Source: Scybalousia_A sp045221575 (GTDB taxonomy: Bacteria > Bacteroidota > Bacteroidia > Bacteroidales > P3). From it: 64,000 bases of DNA. Shown in pieces: positions 53,373-63,300 of this stretch; within the stretch, counting starts at the first letter, position 1, and every line of letters starts with the position of its first letter. Below the pieces are notes generated by a model that saw nothing but the letters and a program-made list of their open reading frames with translations, was not told where the DNA came from and made no database searches. Made by a program: the position numbers and the translations under genes. Location: contig JBGUWU010000023.1 of assembly GCA_045221575.1 (NCBI GenBank), forward strand, positions 1 to 64,000, read 5' to 3'.

Positions 53373-54851
53373 TTATTTTAAGTTTAACATACCCATAGAT
53401 AAATCTTTCTTGCCACGAGAACCAATAACTATCACTCCGTTTTCTTTTTCGTGAGTCATAGTGGTGGAAATTATGGCTTTTGCCTCTTTGTTCACTATTA
53501 TATTCTCAACTTCTGCCTTACCTTCAGGACTAATTTTCAATAAATTGCCTGCAATGTTGCCTGTGTTCATTCCATAGAAAGTAACGTATGCTTCTTTGTA
53601 AACATCTCCTGATAGATCGTTGTCTTTTTTGCTCGTATTATAAATGGAATATACATTATTGTTGTAAGTAAAAAAGATAGGTTTTTCATAATCTGTCCTA
53701 TTAGTGTTAAATAGGTTCTGATATTTTGTTGAGCGTGAAACAAGTTGAGTATAAATTAGTTCGTTTTTCATAGGATTGAGACAAATAACATAGAAATTTC
53801 TGTCAAACTTTACTAAATATCCCGGTGTTTTAGCAGGTTCTACCCAAACAGAAAAGATGTCATTGACTATACAAGCAACATTTCCATTATCCAATTCTAA
53901 CATTTCTGTTACAGTCCATTGAGTTTCTTCGTTGCCTTTGCCTTTTTTATTGTTAGAAGTCTTCATTTTAAAAGAAGAAGATGCAACTATATTAGATTCT
54001 TCTATAGAATATGTTATAGAATTAAATTCTTTTCCGTCAGTGAAAGCAATCAATACTTTTTCATCTTTCAAAGGTGAGACAACAGCATTTTCTATTTCTT
54101 TTTCACACTCTATAATTCGTTGATATTTTGAGTCTTTATCAACATAGTTTAACAAAATACTTTCGGTTTTGTCTTTCTTGTTCTTTTTATTTTCATAATA
54201 AGTACAAAGCATATAAGCACTTCCATTGTTTGCAACATTAACATCTCTAATCCACATCTCTGTATTAGTTTTGTTCATTACTTCCTGTTGGTATAGTTGA
54301 TTAAAATTTTTGTCAAAAACCATCAGGGTCATACTCTCTATACTTTTTTGTTTTTTGTCCCAATGATAGATTACAAACAAATGTTTGCTGCCATCCTTAG
54401 AACTATAATGAGATTGGCTATCTTTTTTATCAAAGCTTAAGAGGCTTCTATGTGTCTTTTCTTTAAAACTATTTTTGTCTACAAGCACTAACACAGCATC
54501 TGTCTTGCTTTTATCCTCTTTATTCTTTTCAGTATAGACTATTGCTAAATCGTTACTTGTTGTGCTTGTGAATACTAACGAATTTCTTGGAATGGAAATA
54601 TAATCTTTGCATTCCATAAAATTTGTTGTATCTCGCATGGAAAAAAATCCTATATGATTAAATTTTCCTAAATTTCCTCCCGTTACATAATAACCGAAAG
54701 AATAATAGTCTAAATCATCTATAGTTCCTAAATAATCGCAACGAGTTTTATTATGGTCTTCCATCTTGAAGAAATCACCCCATTGCACCTTTTGAGCATT
54801 GGCAACCAAACAAACAATGCACAATAAAAAAATTGAACAAATTTTCTTCAT
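53373..54851 (-). CDS. Exported hypothetical protein, propeller-like
   Basis: 492 residues with a signal peptide (MKKICSIFLLCIVCLVANA). The remainder repeats units of about 45-60 residues alternating beta segments and a Lys/Asp-rich loop (LVFTSTTSNDLAIVY, SMTLMVFDKNFNQLY, NEEINAFTDGK-like runs), suggestive of a beta-propeller that I cannot name. No catalytic motif is visible. It heads a two-gene unit with the beta-barrel gene downstream, suggesting a partner in the outer membrane. Confidence 0.7.
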   Translation of the reverse strand: MKKICSIFLLCIVCLVANAQKVQWGDFFKMEDHNKTRCDYLGTIDDLDYYSFGYYVTGGNLGKFNHIGFFSMRDTTNFMECKDYISIPRNSLVFTSTTSNDLAIVYTEKNKEDKSKTDAVLVLVDKNSFKEKTHRSLLSFDKKDSQSHYSSKDGSKHLFVIYHWDKKQKSIESMTLMVFDKNFNQLYQQEVMNKTNTEMWIRDVNVANNGSAYMLCTYYENKKNKKDKTESILLNYVDKDSKYQRIIECEKEIENAVVSPLKDEKVLIAFTDGKEFNSITYSIEESNIVASSSFKMKTSNNKKGKGNEETQWTVTEMLELDNGNVACIVNDIFSVWVEPAKTPGYLVKFDRNFYVICLNPMKNELIYTQLVSRSTKYQNLFNTNRTDYEKPIFFTYNNNVYSIYNTSKKDNDLSGDVYKEAYVTFYGMNTGNIAGNLLKISPEGKAEVENIIVNKEAKAIISTTMTHEKENGVIVIGSRGKKDLSMGMLNLK

Positions 54852-54970
54852 AATAGTATATATTTAACACTCTGCAAAGGTATAAAAAATAATATTCCTA
54901 TAACTATTTTCCATATCTAAAATTATATATTTCTTTCTTAAAATATATATAAATATTTATATATCAGTAA

Positions 54971-55009
54971 AAAAAAGCAAGACTCGAAAATCTCAAGTCT
55001 TGCTTTTTT
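54971..55009 (-). terminator. Terminator after the MFS gene
   Basis: Arms AAAAAAGCAAGACT (54971-54984) and AGTCTTGCTTTTTT (54996-55009), loop 11 nt, T run on the minus strand. Confidence 0.92.
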
Positions 55010-55033
55010 AATGTATTTTAAAATCTCTTTAAA

Positions 55034-56476
55034 TTATTTCTTAATATTTGGTTCTTCCAATCCAAGATGTTTTTTCTTGTCCATAATCTTTAGATAGATG
55101 GAAATCAAAAGAGCCAAAATTCCGAAACTTGCAAATATTACTAAAGGAATAGTGTAATCGTAAGGAATAAACTCTGCACCTGATGCTTTTGCAGCTAAGA
55201 CTGCAGGGTTGTTTGCATTAGAAGATTGCAATACTCCTCCTATTAGCATAGGGACAAAGCATAGTCCAACGTTTTGAACCCAGAATATTAGAGAATAAGC
55301 ACTTCCTAAATAACGAGGGTCCATAATCTTTGGAACACTTGGCCACAAAGCAGCAGGGACCAAAGCAAATGATACTCCAAGAATAACAATTGTTGCGTAT
55401 GCTAAAACTTTGCTGTGTGTTGCAGGTAGAAGAAATGCAAAAACTAAATGACATACAATCAATAGTAAAGCACCAAACATTAACATTGTAGCTCCTTTTC
55501 CTTTTCTATCAAGGAAGTTACCCAAGAATGGAGTAATAATGGCAGCACCAATAGGGAACCAACGGAAAATATTAGAAGCTTCTTGTGGAGACATATTTCC
55601 TATATTACATTGTAGCATATTTGCTCCATATCTTTGGAATGGGAATATGGCTGAATAATAGAGTACGCATAATAATGCAACAATCCAGAATGTTTGGCTA
55701 CTAAGTATTTTACCAATGTCGCTAACTTTAAATTCTTCTTCGCTGCTTGCTCCTTCTGCAAGAGCTTTTTCTCCCAATTGTTTGTCAAATTTTTTGTCCA
55801 TAACACAGAAAACAAGGAAGAAAATCAAGCCTATTAATAACAAAACAGTACAGAATGCAACTGAAGCAACAACTGTTTCCTTACCAAACACACTTTGGCC
55901 TAGATGAGTTGCAAGCCATGGAGAAATGGAGAATATTGCAAATACTCCAACACGAGCAATAGCCATTTCTAAACCCATAGCTAAAGCCATTTCTTTGCCA
56001 TCAAACCATTTTGCTATAGCTCTTGAAACTGTAATTCCTGCCATTTCGCAACCGCAACCAAAAATCATAAAACCTAAGGCTGCCATTTTTGCACTACCTG
56101 GCATAGCTATCCACCAAGAATTTAGCCATTCGTTCATTCCTGTTGTTTGGAACCAATCACTTATGCCAATGAATTTAATTACTGCTCCTATGAACATAAG
56201 AGAAGCAGATAAAGTTCCTGTAAAACGAATTCCGCATTTGTCAAGTATAATACCTGCTATAATAAGGAATCCACATACGTTAAGGATATATTCTCCTGCA
56301 GCGTAAGTTCCAAAAGCAGAAGGTGTCCAACCTCTTTCTGCTTCTACCAAACTTTGTAGAGGAGACATTAAATCCACAAACATGTAGCCAAAGAACATCA
56401 TCAATGCGATGAGTATCAAGGCCGTCCAACGTGCAGCTGGACTGTCATTAATTAATTTTTGAAGTTTTTCTGTCAT
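55034..56476 (-). CDS. Major facilitator superfamily transporter
   Basis: 480 residues with 12 predicted membrane helices and a longer central loop (about 222-250). The first loop DKCGIRFTG (about 80-88) fits the MFS signature between helices 2 and 3; FLGNFLDRKGKG (about 315-326) is its counterpart in the second half. The substrate is unknown; members with this general look include organic-acid and small-peptide carriers. It stands alone, with its own terminator and a TAACTTTG box upstream. Confidence 0.87.
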   Translation of the reverse strand: MTEKLQKLINDSPAARWTALILIALMMFFGYMFVDLMSPLQSLVEAERGWTPSAFGTYAAGEYILNVCGFLIIAGIILDKCGIRFTGTLSASLMFIGAVIKFIGISDWFQTTGMNEWLNSWWIAMPGSAKMAALGFMIFGCGCEMAGITVSRAIAKWFDGKEMALAMGLEMAIARVGVFAIFSISPWLATHLGQSVFGKETVVASVAFCTVLLLIGLIFFLVFCVMDKKFDKQLGEKALAEGASSEEEFKVSDIGKILSSQTFWIVALLCVLYYSAIFPFQRYGANMLQCNIGNMSPQEASNIFRWFPIGAAIITPFLGNFLDRKGKGATMLMFGALLLIVCHLVFAFLLPATHSKVLAYATIVILGVSFALVPAALWPSVPKIMDPRYLGSAYSLIFWVQNVGLCFVPMLIGGVLQSSNANNPAVLAAKASGAEFIPYDYTIPLVIFASFGILALLISIYLKIMDKKKHLGLEEPNIKK

Positions 56477-56514
56477 AATTTGTTATGTATTTTAAATTAT
56501 TTTTTTTCAGGTTG

Positions 56515-56522
56515 CAAAGTTA
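56515..56522 (-). promoter_or_regulatory. Candidate MFS-gene -7 box
   Basis: Minus-strand TAACTTTG, about 39 nt before the ATG. The sequence onward, TAACTTTGCAACCTG, is identical to that at 50753-50767. Confidence 0.55.
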
Positions 56523-56602
56523 TTATTTCTTTATTAGAAATTGGCATTTTCGTTTAGATTTTTTTCATATTTTTTATAGTAATGTAAAAACAGATACAAA
56601 AA

Positions 56603-56641
56603 TATCAAATCTTTTTTTACCGTAATCAAATCTTTTTTTCG
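56603..56641. repeat. 21-bp-phased direct repeat
   Basis: ATCAAATCTTTTTTT occurs at 56603 and again at 56624, exactly 21 bp apart, in phase with two turns of the helix. It resembles the repeats near 35.4 and 3.8 kb in its ATCAA core and T tract. Confidence 0.65.
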
Positions 56642-56903
56642 CAAACTAATTTTCCTTTATAAGAAAACATGTATTCCGTTTGTGAAAAAAAATTGATTTT
56701 AATCAAAGACAGATAAAAACAAAAAGCTATTGAGTAATTTGTAATGAGAAATTATAAAGATACAATTGCTATATTGAGTCAGGTTTAAATTAAAAAACTT
56801 ATTTTCAAAAATTTAAACTTAATATTCTTATAAGTGTATGGATTAAAAATAAAAAAAAATAAAAAATTTTCAAAAGAAATTATGCAGTTTTGAAATATTA
56901 CTA

Positions 56904-56911
56904 TAACTTTG
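56904..56911 (+). promoter_or_regulatory. Candidate secDF -7 box
   Basis: TAACTTTG, followed by CAAC; the leader to the ATG at 56960 is about 42 nt. No TTTG is found at the usual -33 distance. Confidence 0.5.
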
Positions 56912-56959
56912 CAACTTTAAAAAACTATGCAAACTTTTTAAATAATAAATCTAAGTAAT

Positions 56960-59900
56960 ATGCAAAATAAAGGAGCCATTAGAGTAATTGCAGTGCTATT
57001 TGCGTTGATATGTATCTATCAACTCTCCTTTACGTTAGTAACAAAACGTGTAGAAAGTAAGGCAGAGGAGTATGGTAAGCAAATGGCTGCAAAAGAGATG
57101 CAGAATCTTAAATTAGACTTGTCTGATGCAGACAAGTTGGCGTATAAAGATTCTATTGAAGATCAAAGAGAAAATGCATACTTGGACTCTATTTCAGAGA
57201 AAACAGTGTACAATTTCTTATTTATGCGTAAGTTCTCTTATAAGGAATGCAAGGCAAGAGAGATTAATCTTGGTCTTGACCTTAAGGGAGGTATGAACGT
57301 CATGATGGAAGTTTCCACAATAGACGTTATCAAAAGCCTTGCTGTTAATCCAGAAGATGCGGTTTTATCTTCTCTATTGAAAAAAGCAACAGTTTTACAC
57401 CGTCAAAGTGGAGGTAAATACATAGATAGATTTGCTGATGTTGTTAAGCAATCAAAGAATGTTGAGCTTGCAGCATTTTTCAGTACTAAACTAAAAGAAA
57501 AAGGTATAACAAAAAATTCTACAAACGATCAAGTAATTTCTGCTATAAGCGAACAATGTAGTGATGCTTTTCAAACTACATATCAAGTACTATCTAAACG
57601 TATAGACAAATTTGGAGTAGCACAACCAACTATTCAAAAACTTGATGCTACAGAAAGAATACTTATAGAACTTCCAGGTGTTAAAGATCCTCAACGTGTT
57701 ACTAACCTTTTGGAGGGTAGTGCTCGTTTGCAATTCTGGTTAGTAGAAAAAGATTTAAACAAGGCTGCTAAGGCATTGCAAGATATTGATGCATGGCTTT
57801 CTGTTGGAGATAGATCTTCAGAAATAGCAGAAGAAGCAGAAGTTTCAGAAGAGACTTCTACCGCAGTATTAAGTGCAACAGAGCAAGCATCTGAGGAAAA
57901 ACAAGAAGTAAAGCCAGAAGTAAAAACAAAACCTTTACTTTCTCTATTCACTCCAAGCAAAATGCAAATGTCTCTTGCAGTTGCAACAGCTAAAGGTCAG
58001 AATAGAGCAGAAATCAATCGTCTTTTGAAAAAGGCTCAAGCTAAAATGCCAAAAGATTTACTATTCCTTTGGTCAGCTAAGCCTATAAATAAGACTAACG
58101 AATATGAACTTTATGCAGTACATGTAGAAAAGAATGGTCCGTTGTTAGATGGTGACGTTATTTCTGATGCAAAAGATGACTTCAATCAAACAGGAAATCC
58201 TGTTGTTTCTATGGTTATGAAAGATGAAGCCGCAAGAAAATGGGCTAAGATAACAGGAAACCATGTTGGAGAATGTATTGCTATTGTGTTGGATAGTGTC
58301 GTTTATTCTGCACCAAGAGTAAATGGAGAAATAGATGGTGGTCGTTCAGAAATTTCTGGTACATTTACAGTTGAAGAAACAAAAGACTTAGCAAATATTC
58401 TTAAGTCAGGTAAGCTTACAGCTCCTGCAAAAATAGTTCAAGAGTCTGTTGTTGGTCCTTCTTTAGGAGAAGAATCAATAAAGGCTGGTATTATGTCTTT
58501 CTTATTTGCAATTATCCTTGTACTTATTTATATGATATTCTTCTATAGCACAGCAGGTGTTGCAGCTTGTATTGCATTAGTTGTCAATTTATTCTTCTTG
58601 TTTGGAGTTTTGGCATCTTTGGGAGCTGTTCTTACATTGCCTGGTATAGCTGGTATAGTTCTTACAATGGGTATGGCTGTAGATGCTAACGTTATTATTA
58701 ATGAACGTATCAAAGAAGAATTACTAAAAGGAAAACATGTTGGTTCAGCTATTGCGGACGGATATAAGGTAGCTTATTCCGCAATTATAGACGGAAACGT
58801 TACTACATTATTGACAGGTATCGTTTTAGCATATTTTGGTAGTGGTCCTGTTCAAGGTTTTGCAATCGTATTATGTATAGGTATTCTTACTACTTTATTC
58901 TCTGGTATTTTTGTTTCTCGTTTAGTATTTGAATCATTACTAAGTGGAAAAGGTGGAGAAAAGAAAAATATTGCTTTCTATACTAAACTTACACAACACT
59001 TCCTTGAAAAACCTAATGTTAATTTTGTTGGTAATCATAAAAAACAATGGATTGTTGTAGGAATATTGGCTCTTGTAGCTATATGCTCTTTAACATTCAA
59101 AGGTTTAGATTTAGGTGTTGATTTCGCTGGAGGTAGAACATACGTAGTTCGTTTTGATCAAGATGTTCAACCAGAAGCAATCCGTTCAGCTCTTACTAAA
59201 GAATATGGTTCAGCACCAGAAGTTAAGACATTTGGACCTACTTATCAAGTTAAGGTAACAACTGATTACAGAATAAAAGAAGATGATGAACAAGTAAATA
59301 ATGAAGCTATAGCAAAATTGTTTGCAGGAGTTCAATCATTCTATAAGGATAAATCTATAACATTAGATAAATTCCGTTCTACTCAAACAAGTCCATTAGG
59401 AATTATATCTTCTGAAAAGGTAGGTCCTACAATGGCTGAAGATATTCAACGTTCTGCTATCATAGCTGTTTTAGTTTCTCTTGTTCTTATATTCATATAT
59501 ATAGCAATAAGATTTAAAAAATGGCAATATGGATTAGCTTCTCTTACTTCTTTAGCTTTTGACGCCTTAATAACTATTGGAGCATTTGCTTTATTCAACA
59601 AAATAATGCCATTTAGTTTGGAAGTAGACCAACAGTTTGTTGCGGTTGTTCTAACGGTTATTGGATATTCAGTTAATGATACTGTTATTGTATTTGACCG
59701 TGTAAGAGAGAATGTTAATCTATTCCCTAAGGAAGACTATGGTAAGTTAATGAATGATGCAATGAATCAAACCTTATCTCGTACATTCAACACATTGGGT
59801 ACAACTTTACTAACTTTACTGGTTATCTTTGCATTCGGTGGAGAAGGTTTGAGAGGATTCTCATTCTCAATGTTTATTGGTATTGCTGCAGGTTGTTTCG

Positions 59901-59968
59901 CTTCTCTTTGTGTAGCATGTCCTACAGCTTATGCACTGATTACAAGAAAACAAAATATAAAAAAATAA
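56960..59968 (+). CDS. secDF: Protein translocase fusion SecDF
   Basis: 1002 residues joining SecD (about 1-690) and SecF (about 700-1002), as usual in Bacteroidota. SecD begins with one helix and a long periplasmic P1 part (LGLDLKGGMNVMMEV, near 97-111, YQVLSKRIDKFGVAQPTIQKL). A Glu/Ala-rich insert lies near 290-330. The GMAVDANVIINERIKEEL motif near 572-589 and FGVDFAGG-like LGVDFAGGRTYVVRF in SecF follow, with SVNDTVIVFDRVREN near 905-919. It uses the proton gradient to pull exported proteins through SecYEG. Confidence 0.96.
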   Translation: MQNKGAIRVIAVLFALICIYQLSFTLVTKRVESKAEEYGKQMAAKEMQNLKLDLSDADKLAYKDSIEDQRENAYLDSISEKTVYNFLFMRKFSYKECKAREINLGLDLKGGMNVMMEVSTIDVIKSLAVNPEDAVLSSLLKKATVLHRQSGGKYIDRFADVVKQSKNVELAAFFSTKLKEKGITKNSTNDQVISAISEQCSDAFQTTYQVLSKRIDKFGVAQPTIQKLDATERILIELPGVKDPQRVTNLLEGSARLQFWLVEKDLNKAAKALQDIDAWLSVGDRSSEIAEEAEVSEETSTAVLSATEQASEEKQEVKPEVKTKPLLSLFTPSKMQMSLAVATAKGQNRAEINRLLKKAQAKMPKDLLFLWSAKPINKTNEYELYAVHVEKNGPLLDGDVISDAKDDFNQTGNPVVSMVMKDEAARKWAKITGNHVGECIAIVLDSVVYSAPRVNGEIDGGRSEISGTFTVEETKDLANILKSGKLTAPAKIVQESVVGPSLGEESIKAGIMSFLFAIILVLIYMIFFYSTAGVAACIALVVNLFFLFGVLASLGAVLTLPGIAGIVLTMGMAVDANVIINERIKEELLKGKHVGSAIADGYKVAYSAIIDGNVTTLLTGIVLAYFGSGPVQGFAIVLCIGILTTLFSGIFVSRLVFESLLSGKGGEKKNIAFYTKLTQHFLEKPNVNFVGNHKKQWIVVGILALVAICSLTFKGLDLGVDFAGGRTYVVRFDQDVQPEAIRSALTKEYGSAPEVKTFGPTYQVKVTTDYRIKEDDEQVNNEAIAKLFAGVQSFYKDKSITLDKFRSTQTSPLGIISSEKVGPTMAEDIQRSAIIAVLVSLVLIFIYIAIRFKKWQYGLASLTSLAFDALITIGAFALFNKIMPFSLEVDQQFVAVVLTVIGYSVNDTVIVFDRVRENVNLFPKEDYGKLMNDAMNQTLSRTFNTLGTTLLTLLVIFAFGGEGLRGFSFSMFIGIAAGCFASLCVACPTAYALITRKQNIKK

Positions 59969-59972
59969 TGTT

Positions 59973-60275
59973 ATGGCTACGTTATTTGGGATAATAGTTG
60001 CTGTTTTAATAACTATCGCCTCTGTTTCTAAAACAAAAAAAGGTGAAAACGTTTTTCCTAATGTTAGTTCCGTAGGTGGTGCTAACAAAGGTAAAAAGAA
60101 AAAAAACAAAGGTAGTTATGCTAAAAACATAAACTCTTATCCCAAATATACTGAGTCTGAACAAAAAGCTGATAGTAAAGTTATGAAGGAAAATAAAGTA
60201 GCAAATAAAGAACGAATAATAGATATGAAAAAAGCTATTATTTATTCTGCTATTTTAGATAGACCTTACATATAA
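59973..60275 (+). CDS. Small Lys-rich protein downstream of secDF
   Basis: 100 residues. One N-terminal membrane helix (about 1-18, MATLFGIIVAVLITIASV) is followed by a very basic, Lys/Asn-rich tail with KGKKKKNKGS and a final helix ending in LDRPYI. It begins four nt after the secDF stop, so it is translated with it. No family recognised. Position suggests a helper in the export machinery, but this is inference only. Confidence 0.7.
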   Translation: MATLFGIIVAVLITIASVSKTKKGENVFPNVSSVGGANKGKKKKNKGSYAKNINSYPKYTESEQKADSKVMKENKVANKERIIDMKKAIIYSAILDRPYI

Positions 60276-60305
60276 ATATGTTAATGAAATAAAACAATAC
60301 ACTAT

Positions 60306-63300
60306 ATGAGTATGCTAAAAAGAATATTATTTACGCTGTGCCTGTTGATTGCGGGCAATGTAATGTATGCGCAAGGTGTTCTTACGGGTACTATTACAGA
60401 CGAAAAAACGAAAGAGCCGTTGCCTTTTGTAAACGTCATTGTTCTACAAAATGGCGAGCAGAAGGGTGGTGCTCAAACAGGAATGGATGGTACTTATCAA
60501 ATTAAGCCATTATCTCCTGGAACTTATGACATTCAAGCATCGTTTATAGGTTATGGTACTGTCATGAAAAAAGGTGTAAAAGTTGTCGCTTCCGGTTTCT
60601 CAACAGGTGGTGATATTGCACTTAAGCCAGAATCTACAACGTTGGGAGAAGTAACTGTCATAGAATATTCAGTTCCTCTAATTCAAAAGGGTGAGGCGAC
60701 TTCTGGTAGTCGTATTACTTCTGATGATATAGAGAAGATTACTGCGAACTCCGTAGATGCTATCTTGGCAACTATGGGTGGAGTACAAGACAACGATGGT
60801 GGTGCTGGCTCCGCACGTGGTGAAGGTTCTATGCAACAGTATGTCAATGGTGCAAAAAGATCTTCAGTAAATGTTCCAAAATCAGCCATTCAAGACATGC
60901 AAGTCATATTAGGAGGAACTCCTGCTCAGTATGGCGAGTCTATTGGAGGAACAATGAACATCACTTTGAAACCACCACAGAACAAATTTGAGGGAATGCT
61001 TTCTTACAGAACTTCCGAACCTTTTAACACAAGAGGTTATCATCGTGGAGAATTGTATTTAACAGGACCAGTTTGGACAAAAACAAACAAAGCTACCAAC
61101 ACAACAAACACATTGGTAGGTTTCCGTTTGTCTGGATTCTTCTCTCATAGTTCTTCAGGTTTATTTGCAGATGGTAGAGAACCTTATATGATTAAGGATT
61201 CTGCTTTAGCAAGAGTTTCAAAAACACCTCTTGTTTTTGATCCAACTGCTGGTGTAAATTATTCAACATATTATTTACACAAAAATTCTTTTGAGCAAGT
61301 TGGACGTATTCCAAACATAGGAGGAAATGCTTTGTATTTGGAAGGTGGTTTAGATTTCCGTTTGTCAAAGAGAACAACATTAAAAATTAATGGAGAATTT
61401 ACTTATTCATTTGGAAAGAATAGTGGAGACTTATTAATAAACAATGAGAACAACAGTTCTTATAAATCTCACTCTTACCAAATAATGGCAGACTTCACTC
61501 ACAAGTTATCTACTGATGAAAGTTCTACAGCATTTATAAAGAACGTTATGTTCAATGCTCTTGCTTCATACGAAAGATCATTCAGTGTAAGTTCTTATAA
61601 TTCAGATTTTGAAGATGATTATTTTAAATATGGATACATTGGTAAATTCACTTCTTACTGGTCTCCTACTTACAATCTTGCCTTATATGATGTAGATGGT
61701 GACGGTTCAGAAGAATGGGTTAGACAACTTACTTCTTGGTCACAAGATTCAATGTCATTCCAAGCAGCTAAGTATAATCCTGGTTTAGCAGCTTACACTA
61801 ACCAAATTTATTATGGAGATGAGTTCGCATCTGTAAGAGATTATGCTACAAGAAATGCTGACTACTTAGAGGCTTATAAAGGATTGATGAATGGTAGTTA
61901 TCCTTCAAGTGTATATGGATTATATACAAATGTTGGAGTATCTCCTTCTTCTTACTCTAAGAGTGAATACGAATATATATATGCAGCAGCAAAGATTTCT
62001 GCCGACATAGGTAAGCATCAAGTTGAAATAGGATTCCAATATGACCAAAAAACTTATAGTTCTTATTCTCTTGCTGCTGGCGGTCTATGGACTCTTATGC
62101 GTCAAAGACAAAATTTGCATAATCTTTACCCAGATTACAGCAATCCTATTATAGATAATTCTGGTTATTATCCTGTTGTAACATACGATAGAAACAATGA
62201 CGTTGCTTCTCAATCACACTTTGATAAATATCTACGTGATCGTTTGCGTTCTTTGGGTTACAACAATATAACAGATGTTTCTATGCTTGATATAGATAGT
62301 TATGACCCAGACGTATTTTCTTTGGATTTATTCTCTACAGATGAGTTATATAATAATGGTAGTGCTTATGTTTCTATGCGTGGTTTTGACCATACAGGAA
62401 AGAAAATATCTGGCAAAACTTCTTTGCAAGACTTCTTCCATGGCAAAAATGGAAACAGAGTATTAGGAGCTTGGCAACCAATATACATGGCTGGCTATAT
62501 TCAAGACCAGTTCTTGTTTAGTGATTTGGTATTTAATGTTGGTGTTCGTGTAGATAGATTTGATGGAAACCAGATGGTATTGAAAGATCCTTATTTGATT
62601 TACGATGCATATACAGTTAAAGAAATGAGAGCCGCTGGTAATGATGCAGATATTCCTGCAACAATACCTGGTGATGCTGTTGTTTATGTTAATAATTTAT
62701 CAGAAGGAGAGTCTTTGCCTACTAACAACGTTACTATCACAGGTTTTAGACGTGGTTATGGTTCAAATGTAACTTGGTATACAGCTAATGGTGAGATTAC
62801 TTCTGACCCTAAGCGTGTAGCTGGTGCATCAGGACAACCATTGCCTTTTAGAAAAGGAACATTATTATCAACAGGTTTCCCTTCAGAAATTTCTGTAAAT
62901 GCTTTTGAAGATTATGAACCTCAGGTAGTGGCAATGCCTCGTATTGCATTCTCATTCCCTGTTTCAGACCAATCAGAGTTCAAAGCATCATACGACATTA
63001 TTGCACGTCGTCCTTCTGAAAGTTATTGGCAAGCTCCATACGCAAGTTATTTGTTTATGACTAACTTGAGTGAGCCTGTTTTGAGCAATCCAAACTTAAA
63101 ACCAGAAAAGATTACAAACTATGAGTTAGGTTTCCAACAAGTTCTTTCAAAGTATTCTGCTTTGACAATTTCTGCTTACTACAAACAAACAAGAGACCTT
63201 ATTAACCTTGTTCAATATGTAGGTGCAGACCCTAACTATATTTATTATTCATACGACAACCAAGATTATCGTACAACAAAAGGTATGACTATTCAGTATG

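Larger units (their letters stand above)
56477..56959. other. 483-nt gene-free divergent region between the MFS and secDF genes
   Basis: It holds a TAACTTTG -7 box for the MFS gene on the minus strand (56515-56522), a 21-bp-phased direct repeat (56603-56641) and the secDF -7 box at 56904-56911. The rest is A/T-rich without a gene. Confidence 0.65.
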
